A model generated the notes under the pieces. That model saw only the letters and a list, made by a program, of their open reading frames with translations. It did not search any database and was not told the DNA's origin. A stretch of DNA of 64,000 nt from Trebouxia sp. TZW2008. Taxonomy: Eukaryota > Chlorophyta > Trebouxiophyceae > Trebouxiales > Trebouxiaceae. A program made the translations under genes and the position numbers. Within the stretch, counting starts at the first letter, position 1, and every line of letters begins with the position of its first letter. This document shows, piece after piece, positions 1 to 12,400 of the stretch. The stretch spans positions 62,001 through 126,000 of the forward strand of contig BDIU01000147.1 in assembly GCA_002118135.1 (NCBI GenBank), read 5' to 3'.

Positions 1-470
1 CTGAAAAGGCCTGAGCAAGCGTCCAGCCAGTGCATCAGAGCGGCTACTCTCGTCTGTTATTGACCATTATACACCACTTTCATAAAAAGCTCTCCAACAT
101 CATGCAGTTGTCATTCAGGCTTAAGGCACCTGACCAAGGCAAGCTTCACCAGATCTGGCCTTCAAAACCTCACCTGGTTGTGCCAATTTGCATGCCACTG
201 CGTTTCATGACAGTGACAAAGTGCAAGATGCTGAGATCAGCTTGCTTGATGGACGCTCTTGATCATGTGTCCGTGTGCACATCATTGTGGCTGGTGACTG
301 TGCCATTGTTCCAAGTCGCAGGGATTGCATGCTACTATGGTTGATCAGTGCGGCATTGCGCAAGATGCTGAAATGCATGCCGCTGTGTTTGATGACAGTG
401 ACAAAGTGCAGGATGTTGGGGTACACTTACTTGGTGGATGTTCCTGATCAGTTGTAGTGCTGTCCAGACT
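1..470 (-). repeat. Degenerate copies of the 431-547 exon 3' edge
   Basis: Two stretches about 190 bases apart (near 185-260 and 375-445) share the same pattern. Each contains a word reading gacagtgacaaagtgca on the + strand and, on the minus strand, an ATCAxG...CATCCAxCAAG exon end. In the right copy the exon end is followed by GTAAG, the donor used in the PPR model. In the left copy the equivalent site reads GCAAG. The left copy looks like a duplicated exon end inside the following intron. Nothing else coding could be supported in the first 430 bases. Confidence 0.5.
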
Positions 471-3400
471 TGGCCTTCATCCTTGAGCGCATGAACCAGA
501 TGAGCACAGATCTGCTGGTCAGGCGTCTGGGAGTGTGCCAGCATGCCCTACATCAATGGGTAAGAATTTCTTGCTCAGTATAACATTGGCCATTCCAAGT
601 CTCAACATCAGATCATCCTGAAGTGCGAGGCAAAGCAGCTCACTATCATCAGAGCACTTCTGTTCAGCATCAGGATAAGTCAAGTCAAGAACATTACAAC
701 GCTTAGCACGCCACAACAGTGATGCATGGGGGCATCGTTTAGAACTAGGAACATCATCCCACATGTTGGTTGTTAGGTAAAGCCTCCTGCAGGTGACATT
801 GCTCATTTTGGACAATTTGGGACAGCTCTGCATATGTATGTATAGAGATCAGCAGCTCACCTGTATGACATGAATTCCTGCATCCAGCTGGTTGCTTGAC
901 AGCAGCTGTGCCACCAGGTGATTGCAGCTGCCATCCTCCACAGGCCGGCCTTGACCCCTCATGTCGCTCATCACAGTGAAGCTGGCCTGCACTTGTCCAC
1001 CTTCCAGCAATGCTGCTAGAACAGTGCCATACGCATTGGTGTCTGGCTGCACCTACAAAGTGCAGTCTTGGTTCAGGTGATTGCAGCTAGCATCCTCAAC
1101 AGGTCTGCCTTGACCCTTCATGTCGCTCATTACACTGCTTAGCTGGCCTGCACTTGTCCACCTTCCAGCAGTGCTGTTGAAACAATGCAGCAATGTCTGG
1201 CTGCAACTGCAAAGCGCAGTCTGGGTTCAGGTGATTGCAGCTAGCATCCTCAACAGGTCCGCCTTGACCCCTCATGTCACTCATTACACTGTGGCTGGCC
1301 TGCACTTGTCCACCTTCCTGCAGTGCTGTTAGAACAATGCAGCAATGTGTGGCTGCAACTGCGAAGCGCACTCATGGTTCAGATGATTACAGCAAGCACC
1401 CTGTGAAAACAGGTGTTACCCGCGTAGGTCTCTCATCACACTGAAGCTGGCCTGCACTTTCCCAGTAGTGCTGCTGGAACAGTGGCATATGCAGTGGTGT
1501 CTGGCTGCAGCTGCAATGGGGTTGCACGTGTCATACCTACTCTATCAGCAAACAATCAGCAAGGACCTCCGGGCAGGACAGCCTACCTTTGCCCTTCTCT
1601 GCGTGATTCTGGCTGCCTGACAACACCGTACCACCGTACCAAGCAAGCATGCAGATGCCGTATTCAATGACGGAAGGCGCAGTTGTGCACAATGCCTCAC
1701 CTTGAGTACAAATCTGAGTCAACAGCTGAGCTTATGCGGCGTTGCTGCCAACAGAGGGTTCAAGTTCAAATGTACGTGTCAAAGTGCACACATGGGGTGC
1801 CTGGCTTTGACAGCTAGCCTGGGAGACTCTGACGGTATGCTGCGACCGCATAGCCCCTCTCAGAACCTCAAGCAGAGCATTGAAGCACTGCTGCATGCAG
1901 AGGATACACAATGCAGCATCATCTTGCAAAGCTGAAATGATTGGAGATCTGACTTTGCCTGGCGGTCTTCTGAACTTGACAGCATCACAACAACAACAAT
2001 AGCCCTAAGGTGTTCAATTTGCAGATGGCAAAATAGGTACCTGGCTTTGTCTGGCGACCTGGAAGGCTCTGGTGGCATGCTGCCACTGTCTGGCTCCTCT
2101 TAAAACCTCAAGCAGTTTGGTTGAGGCAAACTGCATCAGTCTGCCTGCCACAGCTGTGGAGCAGACTCCAGGCAGCCAGGGCGGGCTCCCACTGCCCTGC
2201 CCTTGCACTTGCCACCACAACGTCTGCAAGCCCCTTGCCATCTGCTGGCAACCCCTGCAACAGTGATGCATGCAAGCTTCAGCGTTGTAGCTGTGCTTCA
2301 TAGCAAATCTACTGCCCTTTGTAGCTTTTCCAGCAATTCATGGAGGTAAGCTGCATCACACTGCCGGCCACAATTGTTGATTAGCCTCCATGCAGCCAGG
2401 GCGGGCTCCCCTTGCACTTGCCACCACAATGCCTGCCAGCCCCTTGCCATCTGCTGGCAAAACCTGCAGCAGCAGTTCTTACAGTGAATGCATCGCTTGA
2501 CAGTAAGATTTTTCTGGCCACAGCTATGCAATAGAGTCCAGACAGCTAGGGCGGACTCGCTCTGCCCTGCCCTTGCTCTTGCTGCCACAATGTCTGCTAG
2601 CCCTGCGCCATCTGCTGGCAGCCCCTGCGCCAGCAGTCATATTGGAAACAATAGCAACAATAATCACAACCTGAACGATGTTTACAAGTGTAACAGCACA
2701 GTGATGATCATGACAGATTCTTTATTCACAGTAATGACACTGGCAAGGAATGGTGACGAGTTGAATTGCGCCCACACTTGAGCAAAAGTTCAGGCTTGGA
2801 GTGGCCCTAGTCCTGTCTTGGCAGGCCTTCAGGTGCACAGTTTGTCACAAACAACTGTCAGGCGCCGTGCATTGATCACAGGGCCCACACCTGCGGTGGC
2901 TTGGTCTCATACACTTGCAGCGCCTGCCCAAAAATAGCTCACTCTGAGCGCCACAAACAGCAGTGAGCAGGCATGCATCAGTCACAGGCCACACACCTGC
3001 TATAGCTTGAACTCATCCATTTGCATTCCTGTCCAATTGCTGGGAAGTGACTGAGCTGCACACTCTGAATGCTACAAACAGCTAGCAGTAGGCATTCATC
3101 ACTTTGACAGCCACATAACTGCTGCAGCTTGAGCTCTTACACTTGCAGTGCCTGTCCCAAAGCCCCAAATTGTGTCAGCGGGGCAGTCAGGGTGCCATAA
3201 GTAGCACTATCAGGCGGGACGCATCAGTCACAAGCTGCATACCTGCTGCAGCTTGACTCATAATTCTGCAGTCCTGCCAAGTTGCTTGCAAGTAAGCTGC
3301 ACACTCTGAGCTCCACAAACAGTAGTCAATAGGTATGCATCAGTCACAGGCCACCCAGCTGCTGTAGCTTCAGCTCATACACTTGTAGTGCCTGGCCCAA

Positions 3401-6400
3401 AGCTCCAACTTGGGTCAGCGGCGCAGTGAGGCTGTCATAAGCAGCACGTCAGGAGGCAAGCACCAATCACAAGCTGCGTCCCTGCTTTAGGTTGAGATCA
3501 AACACTTGCACTGCCTGCCCCACAGCGCCAAGTCGCATCAGCTGTGCAGTCAGAATGCCGCAGACATCCATCAGCCTTAGGTTCACCAGGTGTTACCAGG
3601 AGGCATCAATTTTACAGGCCGCATACCTGCTGTAATTTGAGCGCGTACACTTGTAGTGCCTGTCCCAAAGCTTCAACTTGAGTCAGTAGCGCAGTCAGCA
3701 TTGCAATTGCCAGTCAATCTTGATGCCACAAAGCGCTTTCAGTAGGCGTCAATTGCAGACAACAGATACCTGCTGTAGCTTGAGCTCATACACTTGTAGT
3801 GCCTGTCCCAGAGCTCCAACTTGGGTCAGCAGCGCAGTGAGGGTGTCATAAGTAGCAGCATCAGGGGGCGCCCGGCCTCTGTTGAGCATCTGGTTGAACA
3901 AGCCGATTGCATTCTCAGCAAGAGCAGCTTGCAGGTCGCTGGAGCAGTCCTGGCAGGCTGCCTTGTGTAGTGCAGCTAAGGCGTGGTTGAAAGCTAAGGT
4001 GTTGGGAACTATAGCAACCTGCAGGGCATAAAGTCTGAATGGTTGAACAAGCCAGTTGCATTCTCTACATAACCTGCTTGCAGGTCGCTGGAGAAGTCCT
4101 GGCAGGCTGCCTTATGCAGTGCAGCTAAGGTGTGGTTGAAAGCTAAGGTGTGGTTGAAAGCCAAGGTGTTAGGAACAATGGCAACCTGCAAGCCATACAG
4201 CATCGGATGTGGACTTCAAACCTCAGTCTAACAGAAGCCGTCACATTGCCAAACATTTGGCAGGCTGCCTTGTGCAGTGCAGCTAAGGCGTGGTTGAAGG
4301 TTTAGGTGTTGGAAACTATAGCAACCTGCAGGGCATAAAGTCTGAAAGGTTGAACAAGCCATTTGCATTCTCTACATGACCTGCTTGCAGGTCGCTGGAG
4401 CAGTCCTGGCAGGCTGCTTTATGCAGTGCAGCTAAGGCGTGGTCGAAAGCTAAAGTGTTAGGAACAATGGCAACCTGCAAGCCATACAGTATTAAATGAG
4501 GATGTGGATTTCAAACCTCAGTCTAACAGAAGTCTTCACATTGCCAAATATTTGGCAGGCTGCGTTGTGCAGTGCAGCTAAGGCGCGTTTGAAGGCCAAG
4601 GTGTCGGGAACAATAGCAACCTGCAGGCCATAAAGTATCAATGGGCGAACAAGCCAGTTGCACCAATTGTTCTTAGCGAGAGCTGCTTGCAGGTTGCTGG
4701 AGCAGTCCTGGCAGGCTGCCTTTTGCAGTGCAGCTAAGGCGTGGTTGAAAGCTAAGGTGTTGGGGACGATGGCGACCTGCAAGCGCCAAGGCGTTCAGAG
4801 CTTGATGCTCTACAACATTACAGCATCAGCCGTGAGAAAAGCATGCAAGCTTCTGCTGGCATGCAATGACGTTGCTGATTTTGCAGGCTTGGTTTCTGTT
4901 TGGCGTTGCCAGCGAAAATATAGTGCTTGTAGCTGAGAATGAGTTATATGCTTGCATTGTGTTGACATCAAGCGCATGGCAACGGCTCAAATGGCGTACA
5001 ACATTCCATGCTAGCCATACATGCTGCGCATATGCCTGAGCACATGGGCACCTGAGCGAGCTGCCTTGCATTGAACAGGTGGTCGCAACGCACTCATTCA
5101 GGATGCTGTAGCATCAAATCAAGGAGTGTGTACCTGTGGCTGGCACATATGGTTGAGGATTTGCAGGGCAGAAGAAGAATTCCAACCTGAGGCTGGCACA
5201 TATGGTTGAGCATTTGCAGAGTAGCAAGTGGCAGGATCTACGACACACCTAGCGCGCGATTTTGCACGCAGATTGATAGCTAAGACCATGATAAGACGGG
5301 AACTCAGACCTGTGGCTGGCACATATGGTTGAGGATGTGCGGGACAGAAGAAAAACAATCCCGACCTGAGGCTGGCACATACAGTCGAGGACTTGCAGGG
5401 CAGAAGAAGAACCCCAACCTGAGGCCAGCACATATGCCTGAGGTTTTGCAGGGCAGAAGAAGAGTCCTGACCTGTGGCTGGCACATATGGTTGAGGATTT
5501 GCAGGGCAGGCTGCCACCAGCCCAGCTCGGCGTAGGAGCTGAGCAGTGTGATGTAGGTCATGATGTTGGGCTGCAGCCCCGCCTTGTACATATCCTCAAA
5601 CACCCGCCGCACCTGCAGTGCAGAAGATATTATGCAGACTCAATGTTGCCTTGCATACTGTACAAGCTGTGGAGTAATGCTGTCATGCAGCCCAACATGT
5701 TCAGCAAGGTGATGTAGGTCACAGTGCTGAGCTGAAGCCTTGCCTGGTGCATATCATGAAACATCTGCGGAATCAGAAAAGCTTTCCAAGACAATCTTGA
5801 TGTCCATGTTGCAGAATTCCAAAGCTGTTCAGCACTTTGATGTCAATGTTGTGGCAGTTCATAGCTGTTTTGCATGCTCTACAAGCTTGCAACTAGCAAT
5901 GTAGCAGAGCATGCTTGAGATGACTGCAGAAGCTGCGCAAAGTGACATCTGACAAGATTGAGATCACTTCAGGAACTCCCTGCAATCAACTAGGGCATGC
6001 TCTGCTGCATTGCTTATTGCAGGTTTGTAGAGCATGCAAGAAATCCTGTCAGATTCTTGCAATACACAGAACTTTCATTTCAGCTGCTGGAATGCGCATG
6101 ACACTGGAAATGCGCATCTGATGGATGGCTGACAGCAGTTGTACGCAGCAGTGCATGAGCAAAGGGCAAAAGGGGCAACCTGGTCAGGCATGCCTTGCTT
6201 CATATAGGCTGCCATGATTGTGTTGACTGTCACTATGGGCGCCTTCACATTGCTGCTGCAGCCCAACAGGTGCTTGAAGTGCTTCTGTGCTTCAGACCAG
6301 TCCCCCTGCAAACGCATTTGACCTGACTGATCTGCACAAGGACTTTGAACTAGCCCAAACAGTTCTTAGCTAACACAATGTGTCTGTATGAACAGGGCAA

Positions 6401-9400
6401 ATACTCTCTGCCCTGCATAGCTTCTCAGCAGAATCTTTCAAAGACCTAGCATAGGCTCCAAGCTTGTCTGCGCATGTTGTTTCCACGACTTGCATTCAGC
6501 AGCACATGTGTCAGAGCCCAGTAGTCACACAGTTGCAGAGGGCTGCTGGGATGCTGACGACTGAAGGGGAACAGCACTTGCACTGCAGGCTTGAGCACTA
6601 GGCACTTCTTATCAACACACCCCTATGGCTCTCACATGCAGAGTTGTGTCATGTAGAAGCTTGTTATACCAACATGACACAATTCTGCAAGTGAGAGCCT
6701 TAGGGGCCTGATTAATGCTGTTGACTGCAGGGAGCATTTGCTCCTACTGCAGGCTCAAGCATCAGACAACTTGAAGTGAGCCACGGCCGCTTGACAGTAG
6801 TGAGAAAACGTGCCACAGTGCAGATTGAGGGCTTGTGATGCTGCTTGAGCATGCCAGCTGCAGACTGGACCAGAGCACTGAACAAGCTCTGCCTTCTGAA
6901 TCCTTATGGGGAAAGGAGTTTGTGACTAAGATCATACCTGGTGCACGAGAGCTTGAACATACGCATTGATGCAAGCTGGATTGGCCTCAAGCCCTGCCTG
7001 CTCCAGCTGTGCCCAAGTCTGCATATGCACACAATTTGTGTATATGCTGTTGACGGACAGCCATGCTGACATCACCTGCACAGCTAAGCACATCTCTGTG
7101 AGCGATGCATGCTGTAGCTGCGCGACTTTTGCTGAAAGCCTTGCAGCTGGTGCCATACAAGCCACTACATTTGGCATGTGCTGGAGTGTTATACTGAGTC
7201 TTACAGAAATGATTGCTACAGCAAGCTTGCTCCATATCTACTGCTTCCAGGAATCATAGCAGGTCTTGACTGTGAGAGGACCTTTCGTTTTGATGTGGCG
7301 TTGTTGGAAGCACAGATTGCGCTGAAAGGGTGTGATTCAGCACTCACCTCATGGACAAGGGCATAGACACGGACATCAACACCAGCCATGAGCAGAGTGC
7401 AGCAAGCTGATGTTTGAGCAATGCTGTTCCAGCAAATGCTGCAGGTGATTGCTGTCACTGAGGTGACTCAGGGTGCTGAGAAATTTCAGCTTTGACATGG
7501 CATGCACAACATGGACACACAAGTCCTCAGTCATCTCATGAACCAGGGCATAGTCACGGGCATTAGCACCAGTCATCAGCAGCGTCCAGCAGGCTGAGAT
7601 TGGGAAAGCGCTAGCCTTACAGAGTGACTGTTAAGCCAGCAGGCAGCTTTGACAATGATATGCCCTTGAAGATCTGTGCACAAGTCAAAGGTCACCTCAT
7701 GGACAAGGGCATAGTCACGGGCATCAGCACCAGCCATGAGTAGAGTGCCAAAGGTGGTGATGGTCAACTCCACGCCAGACCGCAGCATGGTCTTGAAAAC
7801 CTGCCAGCGACAGGCCAAGCTCACGCAAAACAGACTGTTCAAGGCTATGCTACATTGCATATCAGCAGCGGCTCTGATGTGCTGGGAGTTTCATCAGCAG
7901 TAGATGCCAGCGCGACTGATACAGTTCACAATTCCTGCTGCCTGGGTGACTGCTCACCCAGAGTCCGCTAAACTTTGGGTGGGCAGTGACTGCTGACTAC
8001 AGGCTGTCGCAGTTTGCCATCAGAACAATTCAATAAGCCATGTGTGGCAATAAGCAGCAGCCACACAAGCTATCACTGCAGACCAGACCAGAGACATTTG
8101 GCGCTGATCGATACGCAGCACATAACGCAGCAGCATGTGAATGCTGGCAATGAGCAATGCTTGCAATAAGCAGAACACAGAAAGACAAAACAACAAGCAA
8201 GATGTGTGCAGAAAAGTTCTGACAGCTCTGTTAACAGTGAGCTGACCTGCATGGCCTTTGTGAGCTGGCCTGCATTGCAGCAGGCCTTCAGCACTGTGTT
8301 GTAGGTGACAGTGTCAGGCCTGATGTGGCCGTTGCTTGACTGCATCACCTCCAGGAATGCCAGTGCCTGCAAGTCACATGGTCAGTACCCCTGGACTGGA
8401 CAGATTTCATCCCAGCTGTTCAGTAGTAACTTCTGCAGAAAGCTGCCCATTGGTTATACACAATGATGAATGCAAGATGAGTGGGAACATGAGCAGCAAG
8501 ACATGCAGGCCTGGAAATTACTTGGCGGAAGAGTGCCAGTATCATACAAGGAATGGGGCCGTTAATGATTCATCTAGGAATATAGTTTGTCAGATAGAAG
8601 CCACTCAGATACAGGAAAGGAGACAGTCAATAAGCCATTGTGCAGCAACTGGAATGGCAGAATCACCTTCTGCCACAGTGTAGGTTTAGCCCTGGCATAA
8701 GCCGCCAGCAGGGCATTGCAGCAAACCCTGTTGGGCGCAATCTGCGACACATTCATGTGCCTCAGCACAGGGGCTTGTCCCAGACTGCCCCCTGCTGGAT
8801 TAGTCATCGGCCTCAGACTCAGCATCTCTTGCCTACTCACTGCAGCCCTTTGAATCTGCCTGACAGCTGTTTCATTGATCACATTTGAGCTCGCTCCCTG
8901 CAGTGGATTGCTGGTGCTGGGGCCACTGTTGAATTCTGTCTGTTCAGGAGGGAAAAGGGCACGCTGTACTGCTGAGGGCGTGTTGCCGACTCGCATGTTA
9001 CTAAAAGACTCAAGCAGGGCCGAGGCTGAGTCACCAGACTGCTTTGGCATCGATTGCGAATGAGTCAGGTGACTCGGTCTTGCTGGGCTGGTCAGGCCCA
9101 TTGCATTCAGGTCAAAAGACGGGCTGTACTTGGGGGCATAGTCACTTGTGCTGTAGCTCATGCTAATGCTGCTTGCATTACTGTTGCTGTCTTGCTGATT
9201 ACCCTCCAAGCGTTTGCTAGGGGGAGTTTGGGTCACACTGCTGGTTGGGCTGTTAGCTGTCATAAAGCCTTGGGCAAAGGGACCTTGTCTGGCTGTTTGA
9301 GAGTCACTTCTGTACATTCTACCGCTGCCATTATCTTCATCATGCAGTTGCCTGTTTGGGCTTGTGATCATGGAAGACAGCGCGCCCTCTGTGCTATCGC

Positions 9401-12400
9401 TTCTGCTTTGTAAGTGATGCTGACCCAGTCTATAGGGTGAAGAAGCTTGCTGCATCTCAGGCAGTAAGCTTGCTCCTGCTGATTGCAACATTGACAGATC
9501 CCCAGACGAGCTGTGCTGTTGCAGGCCAACATCATTGCTGTCTTTATGCCAAGAAGCAGACTGGGGTGCATTAGACCATTCAGAAGTTTCAGGGCTGGGT
9601 GCAGCAGCAATCTCCATGATGCGGTACAGGGGACTGTTGACACCCTGTGCTTGCCAGCTGGCTGCGCACATCTGCACAAACAGCTGCTCGGCCAGTTGCC
9701 ATTGACCGCCGCGCTCTAAGGCGTTGATGAGGCTGCAGCAGGTGACCACATCTGCCAACACACCCCGAGCTTGCATGTCATCAAACACCTACAGGCATTT
9801 CATACCTATCATGCGTTGTTATATGCAAGTGTTGATGAGGCTGCAGCAGGTGACCACATCTGCCACAACACCCTGAGCTTGCATGTCATCAAACACCTGC
9901 AAGCATTCATGCATCTTAGGCATAGCCACATGCAGGCATAGCCATACAAGTCATCTGCACAAAGAGCTGCTTGGCCTGTGGCGATTGACTGCCAGGCTCC
10001 AGTGCATGGATGAGGCTGCAGCAGGTCACCACATCTGCCAGCACTCCTTGAACTTGCATGTCATCAATCACCTGCAAGTATTTCATGCATTTCACACGCA
10101 TTATATGCAAGTTATGATGAGCCTGCAGCCATCTGCTGGCATACCCTGAACTTGCATGTCAAACACATAATAACCATATGCAGGCATCTCCACCACCTCA
10201 GGCACATGACCATGATTTACACGATTATGCCAGCATATGGCTATGGCACCATACGCTGGCAATGTGATGTGAGTCATGATCACACGCCAGCATAGCCATA
10301 TGCAGGCATAAGGGTATGCAGGCCCTGAGAGGACATAGCCATGTGCACAGGCATAGCCTCAGACAGCTTGTAACAGGTTTATATGCGTCAAGATGTGAAG
10401 TGTAGAACAAGTCCACTGCTTGCCCCTGGCAAGAGCAGTGATACAACTGCAGCAGGTGCTGTTGCAAGCGAACAGGTCAATGGGAAGGTGTACAGACAGA
10501 CAGGAATTGGATGTGTTGGCCTGTCAAAGCACAAGTTGGTTTGGCATATGACCTGTAGAGCAAGGATTCACTGCTTGCCCGTAGCCAAGGCACTGATGAG
10601 GCTGCAGCAGGTGATGTTATGTGGAGACAGGTCAAGGGAAAGGTTTACAGACAGACAGCCATTAGATGTGTTGGCGAGTCAGAGTACAAGATGTGTTCTG
10701 ACCTGAAGAGCAAGGACCCAGTGCTTGCCCTTGGCCAGAGCAGTGATATGACTGGAGCAGATGATGTTGCAAGCAGACGGTTTTAAGGGACGGTGTACGG
10801 GCAGACAGGGACTGTGTATGTTGGCGTGTGCTGACATGTGAGAGTACAAGGTGACAAAGGGGCAGGGATGGCACTTGCAGAACCAAGATCCACTGCCTGC
10901 TATGAGCCAAGGCACTGATGAGGCTGGAGCAGGTGTCTTGCAAGTTGAATTTAGACAAAGGTGTACAGGCAGACAGGGATGGCATGCAATGACATGCCAA
11001 ATGCAGAGCTAGAGTCTCTGGAATAGGCAGACAGGGATTGTTTGTGGGGTAGGGACTGCACCTGTAGGGCAAGCATCCACTGCTTGCCCTTGGCCAGAGC
11101 GCTGATGAGGCTGGAGCAGGTGATGGCATCTTGGCGCAGGCCTTGTGCATCCATGCCCTCATAGATGCTCAGAGCTGCTCGCCACTGCCCACCTGCATCA
11201 AGTTGGAGCATGTAAAAAGAAAAGGAGAAGTCCATGCCATTGGGCGTCACAAGGGGCAGAGTCATGAGCAGAGGCAGCCTGAAAGTATCGCATACTGACA
11301 CCAAGGGCTGGACCTGCCATCCCTCCCCCCTCTCGGTCAAGTTCTGCTGCTTGCTGCTCAACTCTGACATCAATGGCTGAATCCGCCACCCCTCTCCCGT
11401 CTTGGTCAACTTCTGCTGCTTGCTGCTCAAGCAGCAGAGATCGACCAAGGGGGGCGGGGAGGGCGGGGTCAGCCCTTGATGTCAGAACTGATCATGTGTA
11501 TCGATGTCACGCTTGGTCCTCAGGCAAACACCAAAAGGGATGGAAGCAGCAGACAAAGCCAGCGTTTCTGCTGCGCTTATGGCGTCTGCTGCGTGCAACA
11601 GATGTGCTGGCACAGCACTACGCCTTGCACAGTGACAGACCGTCCGTAGTGTGGCTGTACATTCATAGCAGGGGCGTCAATGCTCGCAAATGCAAAATGC
11701 TCAATAAACAAGTTGCAGGCATGCCCAAGCCAATGTGAAATGCACTGTGCAAGCTGCACCTTTGTCACAGGCAGAGATAGCTGCATTGGTGATTGCTGTG
11801 TCAGGCAAGACGCCTGTCTGCGGCAGGTTCTGATAGATCTCAAGAGCCTTTCGCCAAGCGCCTTCCTTTCCAAGTCTGCTCACCATTTTTGTTAGACCTG
11901 CATGGCAAGTGAATGAACATATGCACATTGTCTTGTTGTCTGCAGTTGTGCATCTATACCACAAAACAAGGCGCACAGCAGCTGGAGCGTAAGTCCAAAA
12001 ACAAGGCGTCAAGGCAACACAGTTGCAAAATGCTTCTTGGCATGTTGCGTTGCTGCAGAACAAGAGCAGAACACAATGCACTGCTTGTTTGTGCATTCTG
12101 TCTCAAGCGCAACGGCATAGGCACATCTCATACAGCTAGCACTGTTGATGCACAGATTGGGACTGCAGGGGAGTTGTCAGGGTGGTGGATGCAGCTACTG
12201 CAGCAAACCTTAGACACCGGTACCTGGCAAACGTGGGTTGAAAGTTGTGCTCAAAAGCAGCTGCTGCACTTCACCAGTGCCATCTCTGGCTGCATGCACT
12301 GCCAAGCCCAATCTGCACAAGAGCAGGCTATACTTGTTGACGGTTGCTGCGCTGGCAAAGCAGTGCAGACAAGGCAACCTATACCAAAATGCAGTCAGCA

